Assembly (NCBI GenBank): GCA_002499085.1
Contig: DAKD01000036.1
Coordinates: 1 to 64,000 of the forward strand
DNA: 64,000 nucleotides
Direction: 5' to 3'
Origin: Methanomassiliicoccales archaeon UBA280
GTDB lineage: Archaea; Thermoplasmatota; Thermoplasmata; SG8-5
This document shows positions 8,991 through 15,878 of this stretch, in pieces. The translations under genes and the position numbers were made by a program. The notes beneath the pieces were generated by a model that worked only from the letters and a program-made list of their open reading frames with translations, did not search any database and was not told the DNA's origin. The stretch's first letter is position 1. Each line of letters begins with the position of its first letter.

Positions 8991-9121
8991 CATGCCCCGC
9001 CTGAACCATGTTATTCTTCAACTGGAGGGCGGGGTACTCTGTCCATTATCATGGCGGGTGACAGAGCAATCTCGGGCATTCTATTGCTCCAAACTGGAAA
9101 GCCCCGCCTGTCAGGGCGGGG
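8991..9121 (+). repeat. Paired-hairpin dispersed element, copy B-left
   Basis: CATGCCCCGCCTGA, loop, CTGGAGGGCGGGG forms hairpin 1. CTCTGTC/GACAGAG forms the middle hairpin. GCCCCGCC-TGTCA-GGGCGGGG forms hairpin 2, ending at 9121. Same architecture as copies A, D and F. Confidence 0.65.
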
Positions 9122-9265
9122 ATGTCGGGTACTCGCCCCACCAGTGTGTGTGGGGTGAAACATATTTATCGGCTCTAACAATGCTCCGTTTCTCTCATCC
9201 TTCGCATTGCACATTATCGCAAAGCTAGAGAGAGACGTCTCCGTGCAAGAGCCATCAGATTAGTA

Positions 9266-9368
9266 CCCCGGCCTCACAGCCGGGGCTTGAAGGGATGCTG
9301 GGCACGCAGTGAAAAGCGCACTTAAAATGTCAATACATCTCAACCCCGCCCTCACAGGCGGGGCATGC
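9266..9368 (-). repeat. Paired-hairpin dispersed element, copy B-right
   Basis: Read on the plus strand: CCCCGGC-CTCACA-GCCGGGG (9266-9285), a linker containing GCGCACTTAAAATGTCAAT, then CCCCGCC-CTCACA-GGCGGGG followed by CATGCC (to 9368). Linker, loops and flanks are shared with copies C and E. It is inverted relative to B-left. Confidence 0.65.
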
Positions 9369-9442
9369 CGTTGAAAAATGCCTGCATTCATGCGCCATGG
9401 CGATTGTGTTTTCGTCAATCGCCATGCTTTTCCGGTTGAGCT

Positions 9443-10063
9443 TCAGGAGGTTCTGATGCCGGCCATTGCCCTTTCGACCATGCCAGGAACATCCATCGTG
9501 GCCTCGGCGTCCAGTATCTTGCCGAGTGTGGCCGCGACGCTCGGCTTGGCCGGGACAATGCCGCAGGGCCCGGCGCCCTCTATCGAGAGCCCATATGTGC
9601 CGATTTCCTTGGCCATGTCGACAATTTGCTGCTTGTCAAACCCGACCAGGGGCCTGATGATCGGCATGCCGACGGCCTGCTGTTCCGCCCTCATGTTTCT
9701 GAGCGTCTGACTTGCAACCTGGCCCAGGGAGTCGCCCATGATTATTGCATTGCAGCTCTCGCGCCTGGCAAGAGCCTCGGCGGTGCGCATCATGAACCTC
9801 TTGCAGAGGACGCAGCGTATGTTGGGAACCTCGGTTTTCCCTATCTCGGACAGATTGGCCTTCCCATGGGGAGCGGTGAACAGGGGCATGGGCTGGCCCG
9901 TGAGCTCCCTGAGCCTTGCGGCCAATTTTCCCACCCTGGGGTTCGATTCAAAATACGGGGAGCCGTCCATGTGCAGCGCGATGATCTCGGCTCCGGCCCT
10001 CGCCATGACATAAGCGGCGACAGGCGAGTCTATGCCTCCCGAAAGGAGTACGACGGCTTTCAT
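9443..10063 (-). CDS. Minimal ThiI-like PP-loop ATPase (no THUMP domain)
   Basis: A 206-residue protein matching only the adenylation domain of ThiI, the tRNA 4-thiouridine synthetase. Seen: PP-loop SGGIDSPVA at residues 9-17, CVLCKRFMMR, and GDSLGQVASQTLRN, which is diagnostic of ThiI. A C-terminal GPCGIVPAKP is probably equivalent to the ThiI YEDCC region. The N-terminal ferredoxin-like/THUMP region and the rhodanese domain are absent; the protein starts directly at the PP-loop strand MKAVVLLSGG. Start 10063 is fixed by an ATGA overlap with the hutI stop. A longer in-frame opening upstream reads through the hutI coding region and has non-protein-like composition. Role: tRNA thiolation or another sulfur transfer, with RNA binding perhaps supplied in trans (inference). 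Confidence 0.82.
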   Translation of the reverse strand: MKAVVLLSGGIDSPVAAYVMARAGAEIIALHMDGSPYFESNPRVGKLAARLRELTGQPMPLFTAPHGKANLSEIGKTEVPNIRCVLCKRFMMRTAEALARRESCNAIIMGDSLGQVASQTLRNMRAEQQAVGMPIIRPLVGFDKQQIVDMAKEIGTYGLSIEGAGPCGIVPAKPSVAATLGKILDAEATMDVPGMVERAMAGIRTS

Positions 10064-11307
10064 TCCCCACCGGCCGCGAGTTCGCCCTTCTTTATCACGG
10101 TCCCGACAAGGTTCACGCCGAAATGGTAAGGGACATGCTCGTAGCTCGGCACGTCCAGAACAATCACATCGGCCTGCTTGCCCACCTCCAGGCTGCCCAC
10201 TGTTCCGGCCCTGTTGACCGCATGGGCCGCATTTATCGTCGAGGCCACAATCGCCTCGGCTGGCAGCATTTTCATCTGGTAGCATGCGGCCGATATCACC
10301 CATTGCATGGACTCTGTCCAGCAGTTCGGATTCAGGTCGGTCGCGAGGGCAACGGGCATGCCGGCCCCGATCATCTTCCTGGCATCGGCGTATTCCTTCA
10401 TCATGAGCGAGTAGGGAGTCCCGGGGAGCAGGACCCCGATGACCCCGGACTCGGACATGGCCCTGATGTCCATGTCAGTGGATTTGAGAAGGTGCTCCGC
10501 GGAAACAGCCATCATCCTGGCCGCAAGACTCGAGCCTCCCAGGTTCTCAATCTCGTCGGCATGTATCTTCAGCCCCAGGCCGGCGGCTTTCGCGGCGCCC
10601 AAAACGGTTTCCGCCTCCGAGAGAGACATGGCACCCCCGTCGCAGAACACGTCGCAGAACTCGGCCAGACCTTTCTGTTTGATCTCGGGGATTAGGTTGG
10701 CCATGCCTGTTATGAACTCATCCCTCTTCGAGTGGAATTCCACAGGGACCGCATGGGCGCCCATGAACGTCGATACTATGTCCATGGGATGCTGGTGGTT
10801 CAGCATCTTGGCCACCTGGAGCATGCGAATCTCTGTGGCTGCGTCCAGGCCGTAGCCTGACTTGGCCTCCACCGTGGTCGTGCCGTGGAGGAGCATCGTG
10901 TCAAGGCGCTTCATTGCCTGGGCCGTCAGAACCTCGTTCGCGGCCTCGCGCGTCTTCCTCACTGTGCTGAAGATGCCTCCGCCCGCCGCCTGGATCTCCA
11001 TGTAGGAATGGCCCTTCAGCTTCATGCCGAGCTCGTTCTCTCTCGACCCGGCGAAGACCAGATGGGTGTGCGGGTCCACGAACCCGGGCATGACCACTTT
11101 ACCGGTGCAGTCGATGACTGTCTTGACGTCATGGCCCAAACCGTCGTCCGCGCCCACTGCAACAATCTTGCCTCCGGCAATCCACACATTCCCATTCTGG
11201 ATGATGCCGAGGTCTTTCATGCCCTCCCCTGTCCTGGGTGCGGTATTGTCCCCGGTCAGGGTTATCAGCTGGCTGGCGTTCTTCAGTAGGATGTCGGCGG
11301 CCGTCAT
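10060..11307 (-). CDS. hutI: Imidazolonepropionase (HutI)
   Basis: A 415-residue amidohydrolase that opens imidazolone-5-propionate to N-formimino-glutamate, step three of histidine degradation. Seen: the metal-binding DPHTH (H80, H82) in GFVDPHTHLVFAGSR; HGTTTVEAKSGYGLD, characteristic of HutI; IHADE around 253; HLL near 275; and ATDLNPNCW supplying the catalytic Asp. Length equals bacterial HutI. No hutH, hutU or hutG-like gene lies nearby; the only partner is the ThiI-like gene overlapping its stop by 4 nt. The rest of the histidine pathway must be elsewhere, or the enzyme works on another cyclic amide. Confidence 0.92.
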   Translation of the reverse strand: MTAADILLKNASQLITLTGDNTAPRTGEGMKDLGIIQNGNVWIAGGKIVAVGADDGLGHDVKTVIDCTGKVVMPGFVDPHTHLVFAGSRENELGMKLKGHSYMEIQAAGGGIFSTVRKTREAANEVLTAQAMKRLDTMLLHGTTTVEAKSGYGLDAATEIRMLQVAKMLNHQHPMDIVSTFMGAHAVPVEFHSKRDEFITGMANLIPEIKQKGLAEFCDVFCDGGAMSLSEAETVLGAAKAAGLGLKIHADEIENLGGSSLAARMMAVSAEHLLKSTDMDIRAMSESGVIGVLLPGTPYSLMMKEYADARKMIGAGMPVALATDLNPNCWTESMQWVISAACYQMKMLPAEAIVASTINAAHAVNRAGTVGSLEVGKQADVIVLDVPSYEHVPYHFGVNLVGTVIKKGELAAGGE

Positions 11308-11353
11308 GGCACATGAAATGGCGTTGGCATTGATAAGGGTTTGCGGGGACCCC

Positions 11354-11785
11354 TCATCTAATCTCCAGTTCAGCCATCACCTTTCTCGTGCCCATTATCC
11401 TGGTGCATCCGATGCTGGAATGTTCCAGGAAATCCCCGTCCCCGCTGACGAAGATATCCGGTTCCGCTGCGAGAATGAAGGCCACGTGGACAGCGTCCCC
11501 CGGGTCCCGAATGTAGCGCTTGGCGTTTTCCATGAGGCTTTCCGGGCATTCATAGTCATGGTACTCGCAGGCGGAAACAATGTCCGCCAGGAACAGCATG
11601 GCATGCTCCAGATGCTCGGAACCTGCAAATTTCTTTTCAACGATCGACCTTGTTTCCCCAATTATGTCCCCCGATACTACCAAAGTATACTTGCCAGTCA
11701 ATCCCGCGATGAGCAGCTCTCTCTCGTTGCCATTGAAAAATAATCCCGATATCAGGATGTTGGTGTCCAGCGCCACTCTAAGCAT
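11354..11785 (-). CDS. PIN-domain toxin (VapC-like ribonuclease)
   Basis: A 143-residue PIN domain of the COG1569 type. Acidic residues that would bind Mg2+ are visible: D7 in ALDTNIL, E44 in GDIIGETRS, D94 in DPGDAVH, and D115/D117 in VSGDGDFL. PIN toxins cleave RNA. The start overlaps the AbrB gene stop by 8 nt, the classic toxin-antitoxin arrangement with the antitoxin first. Confidence 0.87.
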   Translation of the reverse strand: MLRVALDTNILISGLFFNGNERELLIAGLTGKYTLVVSGDIIGETRSIVEKKFAGSEHLEHAMLFLADIVSACEYHDYECPESLMENAKRYIRDPGDAVHVAFILAAEPDIFVSGDGDFLEHSSIGCTRIMGTRKVMAELEIR

Positions 11786-12038
11786 TCTTCGGCCCGTGCC
11801 TCTTCCTCTCTTCCCTGACTTCCTTTTCCAAACCCTTTTTTGTGAGTTTCAGCTCCTTCCTGCGCCGGTCGAAGGGCTTGAGGGCCTCGCGTATGTTCTT
11901 CTCGGACTTTATCAGCACCCCGCCCTCCACTTCCAGGAACACCACATTGGTGCCGTCCTCCAGCCCAAGATTCTTCCTTATCTCCGCCGGTATGGTCACC
12001 TGGCCTTTCGATGTAACTTTCGAGGTCCCGAATGTCAT
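11778..12038 (-). CDS. AbrB/SpoVT-type antitoxin
   Basis: An 86-residue protein with an N-terminal AbrB-type swapped-hairpin DNA-binding domain (SKVTSKGQVTIPAEIRKNLG ... VVFLEVEGGVLIK) and a basic, highly charged C-terminal tail (KPFDRRRKEL ... EERKRHG) likely to bind the PIN toxin. An in-frame ATG lies 108 nt farther upstream, but the domain starts right at the ATG at 12038. A TATA box on the minus strand (GTAATATATG, 12071-12080) lies about 37 nt before it and GGTGAG just ahead, so 12038 is chosen. It probably represses its own operon, as is usual for the family. Confidence 0.85.
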   Translation of the reverse strand: MTFGTSKVTSKGQVTIPAEIRKNLGLEDGTNVVFLEVEGGVLIKSEKNIREALKPFDRRRKELKLTKKGLEKEVREERKRHGPKNA

Positions 12039-12394
12039 GCGCTCACCGGAAATAGGTATGAAATCCCTTACATATATTACTTTCTGTACTTCATCCGAAA
12101 GACCGGTTGCATGCTCTGGCATGTCTCTGGATTGATCCATGCGCAATCAATGGGCCGATGCGATATTTATATCCGAAATTGGGGTGGGCGAAACTATTAT
12201 GGCATAAATGTGGCCAGAAGGATGAGAGAGACGCTCCCATGCTAGAGAATCCAAAATGCACCCCCGCCCTGACAGGCGGGGCTCATCGCAATAAGATGCT
12301 CTAAAGTGCCGGATCAAGCGCACTCATAATGTCAATAAAATGAAACCCTGGGCTCACACCCAGGGCATGCTGCCCGTATCATGCTGAAATGCGC
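12039..12394. other. Intergenic region between ribH and the toxin-antitoxin pair
   Basis: 356 bp. It holds the antitoxin promoter (TATA at 12071-12080), a stretch with no recognised feature (about 12085-12255), and paired-hairpin copy C (12262-12370). No convincing reading frame. Confidence 0.5.
12262..12370 (-). repeat. Paired-hairpin dispersed element, copy C
   Basis: Read on the plus strand: CCCCGCC-CTGACA-GGCGGGG (12262-12281), a linker with GCGCACTCATAATGTCAAT, then CCCTGGG-CTCACA-CCCAGGG (12346-12365) and CATGC. The last hairpin keeps the loop CTCACA and the GGGCATGC flank of copy B-right. Its stem is rewritten from CCCCGCC/GGCGGGG to CCCTGGG/CCCAGGG: compensatory change. Confidence 0.65.
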
Positions 12395-12796
12395 CTATTT
12401 CAGCCTTTGATGCATTTTAACTACGGACTCGACCGCGTTCTTCGCGTTCTCAATGCGGTCCTCGGCCTGCAGCCTCGTCATGCCGGGCCCGGTGATGCCC
12501 AAGCCAACCGGCTTGTCGAACTCCAGGCTGAGGTCAGTGAGTTTCCTGCTGGCCTGCGCCATTATGGTCTCGTCATGCTTCGTTTCGCCCTCGATGACAG
12601 CGCCCAGTGCGACCACGCCTTCGATGCCTTTCTTGGCCAGGAGCTTCTTCACTGCCAGCGGCATGTCGTACACGCCCGGCACATGAATGACCTGTTCCAC
12701 CTTGGCGCCGAGGAACTCGGCATGGCTCTTGGCCCGTTCCAGCATTGACTGCGTTATGTCGTAGTTGAATTCGCTCACCACTATTCCTATTTTCAT
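12395..12796 (-). CDS. ribH: 6,7-dimethyl-8-ribityllumazine synthase
   Basis: Condenses 3,4-dihydroxy-2-butanone 4-phosphate with the ribitylaminopyrimidine to give lumazine. 133 residues, normal for archaeal RibH. Seen: SEFNYDIT near the start, the HVPGVYDMPLA substrate loop, GAVIEGETKHDE with catalytic H74, and GLGITGPGM, the family's P-rich end of the active site. It is the last gene of the riboflavin operon, 34 bp after ribC. Confidence 0.95.
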   Translation of the reverse strand: MKIGIVVSEFNYDITQSMLERAKSHAEFLGAKVEQVIHVPGVYDMPLAVKKLLAKKGIEGVVALGAVIEGETKHDETIMAQASRKLTDLSLEFDKPVGLGITGPGMTRLQAEDRIENAKNAVESVVKMHQRLK

Positions 12797-12830
12797 GTTT
12801 TTTCCTCCCTTTTCTTTTTTCCTCTGAATC

Positions 12831-13295
12831 CTAATCTATGGCTCCCGCATCTGCAAAGCCCTGTCTCTGGCCGGTGCCCGCCATCTTCTCCAGTCTCTCG
12901 GGCCTGAACAGCAGGTCGTATGCGTTCACGGCATGCTCCCTGGCCCTTTTTGATGCTAGCTTCTTCAGCTCCTTCTCGTTCTTGGCCTCGTCCTCATGGA
13001 CAAAGACCTCGATTATGTGCTTGCCAGTAAGAATCTGAACCTGGATTAGGCCAGTCGAGGCCTCATGCGCGCAGACCTTGTCTATAGGCTGGGCGCCGGG
13101 CATGCCCAGCGCCATCACGATGTCGCATCTCCTCTCCTCGAAGAGCTTCTTGCAGGCGACCGGAAGGTCCTTCACGCCCGGGACAGTGTATCTCTCGATG
13201 CGAAAGCCTGTACCGGTGGCCTTCAGCTCGTCTATGGCCTCCGCGCCCAAGTCGACCCTAGCGAATGTCGTGTCGGCAATGCCTATCAGCTTCAT
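12831..13295 (-). CDS. ribC: Archaeal riboflavin synthase (RibC type)
   Basis: Archaeal-type riboflavin synthase, unrelated to the bacterial trimer but homologous to lumazine synthase. It dismutates two lumazines to riboflavin. 154 residues. Seen: GIADTTFARVDLG at the start, ERYTVPGVKDLPVACKKL (the lumazine-binding strand), and MALGMPGAQPID. The start at 13295 is set by an ATGA overlap with the ribL stop; an in-frame extension upstream falls inside ribL. RibH and RibC here share the VPGV(Y/K)D(M/L)PLA-type segment, as expected from common ancestry. Confidence 0.93.
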   Translation of the reverse strand: MKLIGIADTTFARVDLGAEAIDELKATGTGFRIERYTVPGVKDLPVACKKLFEERRCDIVMALGMPGAQPIDKVCAHEASTGLIQVQILTGKHIIEVFVHEDEAKNEKELKKLASKRAREHAVNAYDLLFRPERLEKMAGTGQRQGFADAGAID

Positions 13296-13744
13296 CTGCC
13301 CTCCACCTTCTTGAGGCGCTCCTCGGCCAGGTACCATTCTATGACCTTCTGCATTATCTTCCTGGAACCTGAGAGGTCATGCTCCAGCTCCGGGAGCCTG
13401 ACTATCTTCGCATCGAGCCCGCGCTTCTCCAGCTCGGCTTTTATCCGGTCCTCGCTGTGGGATTGGTCGAACCCCAGGGCGATTATGTCGGGTTTGAGTT
13501 CCTCGACCACGGCGAACATGTCGCCGTCGCGGCCCAGCACAGCTCTGTCCACTATCCTCAGGGAAGATATCATCTTGAGCCTCATGTCCTGCGGGGTCAT
13601 CGGCTCGTGCTTCCTCTGCCTGGCGGTGTTGTCGGTCGCAACAACCACGACCAGCTCGTCGCCGAGCTTCCGCGCCTCCTCGAGGAAATGCAGATGCCCC
13701 GGATGCAGTATGTCGAAAACGCCGGATGCCATCACTCTGACCAT
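13292..13744 (-). CDS. ribL: Archaeal FAD synthetase (RibL)
   Basis: A 150-residue nucleotidyltransferase that adenylates FMN to FAD, the archaeal CTP/ATP cytidylyltransferase-like family (MJ1179 type). Seen: GVFDILHPGHLHFLEEARKLG with the HxGH signature at H14-H17, VVVATDNTARQRKHEPMT, and the second nucleotide motif GSRKIMQ near residue 130. It overlaps ribB by 13 nt and ribC by 4 nt, so translation is probably coupled. A separate riboflavin kinase is not in the window. Confidence 0.93.
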   Translation of the reverse strand: MVRVMASGVFDILHPGHLHFLEEARKLGDELVVVVATDNTARQRKHEPMTPQDMRLKMISSLRIVDRAVLGRDGDMFAVVEELKPDIIALGFDQSHSEDRIKAELEKRGLDAKIVRLPELEHDLSGSRKIMQKVIEWYLAEERLKKVEGR

Positions 13745-14433
13745 GTCTTCCAGACCTCCTGAACTTCATGGCCTTCGAGGAATATAAATCCATTGGATTC
13801 GGCAAATTTCCTGGCTTCCGGCTTGGAGAGGGCCTTGCCGTCGTCGCCCATCATCTCGCATATCGTGGCGCTCGGGGGCAGGCCGGCCATCATGCACATC
13901 GCCGTGGAAAGTTCTGTGTGGCCGTTCCTGTCCTTCAGCAGTTCCCTGGATGTGCGGAGCAGGAAAACATGGCCCGGGACCCTGAACGCCTTGGTGAAGG
14001 CCTTCAGCGGGTTCTCGCAGCTCCCTGAGTCCACGTCCCTTACCAGATTGCCGAACTCGGCAACGGTCAGCGCCCGGTCGATGTCGGTAATCCCGGTGTA
14101 GCATCTCCGGTGGTTTATCGTGATGGAGAAAGCGGATTTCGTGTCATACGGCAGTGTGTCGGGAAGCGAGTTCCTCAGGACCGGATGAACTGCCTGGGCA
14201 GTCTTGAAAACATCAACAAGGAATGGCAGGCCGATAACTTCCGCCACATGGTCCGAAACAGTTGTGCAGATGAGCCCGCCGCCGTTCCTGCGCATGAACC
14301 TTATGCTGTCCCTGGTGACTGTGCATGATGCATAGATTATGTCGGTTTCCTCCTCCCGGCCGTCAGCGTCATAGATGAATATCGGCTTGCCGGCCTTGAG
14401 GTCTGCCATCGCCTGCCCGATCGAATTCGCCAT
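13732..14433 (-). CDS. ribB: 3,4-dihydroxy-2-butanone 4-phosphate synthase
   Basis: Converts ribulose 5-phosphate into the four-carbon unit of riboflavin plus formate. 233 residues, stand-alone as in archaea (not fused to GTP cyclohydrolase II). Seen: DGREEETD with the Mg2+-binding acidic loop, RRNGGGLICTTV, CYTGITDIDRALT, PGHVFLLR and NGHTELS with the second metal ligand region, and CEMMGDDG. It is the first gene of the ribB-ribL-ribC-ribH operon. The promoter lies just upstream, with a palindromic TATA region. Confidence 0.95.
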   Translation of the reverse strand: MANSIGQAMADLKAGKPIFIYDADGREEETDIIYASCTVTRDSIRFMRRNGGGLICTTVSDHVAEVIGLPFLVDVFKTAQAVHPVLRNSLPDTLPYDTKSAFSITINHRRCYTGITDIDRALTVAEFGNLVRDVDSGSCENPLKAFTKAFRVPGHVFLLRTSRELLKDRNGHTELSTAMCMMAGLPPSATICEMMGDDGKALSKPEARKFAESNGFIFLEGHEVQEVWKTWSE

Positions 14434-14463
14434 CTTGCCTCGGATTGGCCGGGCATATTAAAG

Positions 14464-14489
14464 AATTTGTATATACAAGCAAATTTGTA
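14464..14489 (-). promoter_or_regulatory. Riboflavin operon promoter with palindromic TATA region
   Basis: Minus-strand promoter 30-56 bp upstream of ribB. TTGTATATACAA (14467-14478) is a perfect palindrome that doubles as a TATA box. The 8-mer AATTTGTA occurs twice, at 14464 and 14482, 18 bp apart, so the second copy falls on the same helix face. A repressor site overlapping the TATA box is inferred. Confidence 0.5.
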
Positions 14490-14553
14490 GATATGCTCGG
14501 GGTGCCGGGCACATCCCATTCGGAGGCCGCACCCCCTCACCCAGCCAACCTAT

Positions 14554-14675
14554 CATGCCCCGCCTGATAGTGACAGTTTGTTGGCTGAAGGGCGGGGTGA
14601 TGCCGCCCGAGTCCGCACTCGGGCGACTGTGATGCACAGCGTGCATTTCTCCCCTAACCCTGCCTGTGAGGGCAG
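14554..14675 (+). repeat. Paired-hairpin dispersed element, copy D
   Basis: CATGCCCCGCC ... GGCGGGG is hairpin 1. A perfect 9-bp middle hairpin follows (CGCCCGAGT / ACTCGGGCG). Then GATGCACAGCGTGC, then hairpin 2 CTGCC/GGCAG. Similarity to copy F continues to about 14710 (GGCGCCCCACCCAC). Compared with F the middle stem sequence is entirely different but still pairs. Confidence 0.65.
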
Positions 14676-14894
14676 TGGTCTGGCGCCCCACCCACCTCAC
14701 CCAGGCGCCCCTTTCTTTTTCGTTTCTTATAATAAATTTCGAAGAAAAAGAAAGCGCGACGAATACGCCTCCAACTTGCATCTGCCAAGTATTCGTCAGC
14801 GTCGCCAAACTAGCGATTATTTTCATATTTTGGCGTAGTCTGTTTGGCGATTATTGGTTGGCTCTTACATGGATGGCGTCTCTCTCATCCTTTA

Positions 14895-14905
14895 TTTTAA
14901 ATATA
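14895..14905 (+). promoter_or_regulatory. TATA box of the aminopeptidase gene
   Basis: TTTTAAATATA, centred about 31 nt before the ATG at 14931, in an otherwise G+C-rich context. Spacing implies a leaderless or near-leaderless transcript. Confidence 0.6.
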
Positions 14906-14930
14906 CCCTGCCCAATTTGCCCCCGAGAGA

Positions 14931-15872
14931 ATGGCGATATCCGACGGTGCCAAGGTTACGGTGGAGACATGCCTCAATGTCAAGAAGGGCGAGAGCGTTC
15001 TCGTGCTCACTGACAATTCCAAGGAGGCCATAGCCCAGCATGTTTTTTTGGCCGCGCTCGATGCCGGAGCGGATGCTATTCTCACGAAGATTCCCGACCT
15101 CACGCATGACGGCCAGGAGCCGCCCGTCTCCGTGGCGAGGTTCATGAAGGAGATGGACGTCATAGTCATCATGACGGAGAAGACAATGTCCCACACCGTG
15201 GCCAGGAGGAGAGCAACCCGGGCGGGCGCGAGGGTGGCCACGCTGCCCGGGATAACAGTCCAGATGATGGACGAGGGCGGCATGACCGCCGACTTCAGGG
15301 AGATAAGGAGGAGCATTTTCAGAGTTGCCAGGAAGCTGCGCAAGAGCAGGTCTCTCAGGATTGTCACGGAAATAGGCACGGATCTCCACCTGAGCATTCA
15401 GGGAAGGAGCTGGATAACGGACGACTCGGGCATATGCCACAGGAAGGGCGAGTTCACGAACCTCCCTGCCGGGGAACTGTTCATCTGCCCTGTGGAGGGC
15501 TCGGCCAACGGAACGCTCATGGTGGACGGCAGCTTCATCCAGACAGTCCAGGCGCCGATCAAGGTTTCGGTGAAGGACGGCATCGCTGACCGAATAACCG
15601 GGGCGCACGATGTCGTCAAGGAACTGAACAGGGGCGGCCGGGATGCGCGCAACATAGCCAAGTTCGGCATGGGCCTGAACCCGAAGGCCAGGCTGATAGG
15701 AAATGTGCTGGAGGACTCCAAGGTGCTCGGCACTGTCAACCTCGGCTTCGGTGACAACTCGATATTCGGCGGAAGCGTGAAGAGCCCGGTCCACATACTG
15801 GGCATAATCAAGAACCCGACCGTGACAGTGGACAATGTTCTGATAATGAGGAACGGGGAACTCAAGGCATAG
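14931..15872 (+). CDS. M29-like aminopeptidase family protein
   Basis: A 313-residue protein resembling the archaeal branch of COG2309 (aminopeptidase T / M29-like, which also includes ring-cleaving dioxygenase relatives). Seen: CLNVKKGESVLVLTD at the start, AGADAILTKIPD, MTADFREI, GTDLHLSIQGRSWITDDSG, NLPAGELFICPVEGSANG and FGMGLNPKARLIGNVLEDSKVLGTVNLGFGDN. The last two carry the acidic and His/Asp metal ligands of the family. It is likely a metal-dependent peptidase acting on short peptides in the cytoplasm, but the exact substrate is not readable. Single gene between the rib operon and map (convergent). Confidence 0.78.
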   Translation: MAISDGAKVTVETCLNVKKGESVLVLTDNSKEAIAQHVFLAALDAGADAILTKIPDLTHDGQEPPVSVARFMKEMDVIVIMTEKTMSHTVARRRATRAGARVATLPGITVQMMDEGGMTADFREIRRSIFRVARKLRKSRSLRIVTEIGTDLHLSIQGRSWITDDSGICHRKGEFTNLPAGELFICPVEGSANGTLMVDGSFIQTVQAPIKVSVKDGIADRITGAHDVVKELNRGGRDARNIAKFGMGLNPKARLIGNVLEDSKVLGTVNLGFGDNSIFGGSVKSPVHILGIIKNPTVTVDNVLIMRNGELKA

Positions 15873-15878
15873 GCCGCA

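Larger units (their letters stand above)
8938..9442. other. Intergenic region made largely of inverted hairpin elements
   Basis: 505 bp without a credible gene. An A+T-rich stretch (8938-8985) is followed by a 385-bp composite bounded by perfect 17-bp inverted termini (8987-9003 and 9355-9371). Inside are two paired-hairpin elements facing each other and a middle segment (about 9125-9265) with no clear feature. The final 70 bp before the ThiI-like gene end contain nothing recognised. Confidence 0.6.
14434..14930. other. Divergent intergenic region, rib operon to aminopeptidase
   Basis: 497 bp with promoters at both ends and paired-hairpin copy D in the middle. It also holds two nested perfect inverted repeats: CTTTCTTTTTC/GAAAAAGAAAG (14711-14721 and 14744-14754) and GACGAATAC/GTATTCGTC (14758-14766 and 14789-14797). 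No believable gene. Confidence 0.5.

Noticed and set aside
10064..10303. N-terminal extension of the ThiI-like protein to 286 residues
   Set aside because: The added 80 residues are read out of frame through hutI and lack protein character; the ATGA overlap marks the true start.
14578..14838. Small gene in the ribB-aminopeptidase gap
   Set aside because: The frame runs through paired-hairpin copy D and two inverted repeats; similar peptide fragments recur at copy F only because the DNA element is repeated.
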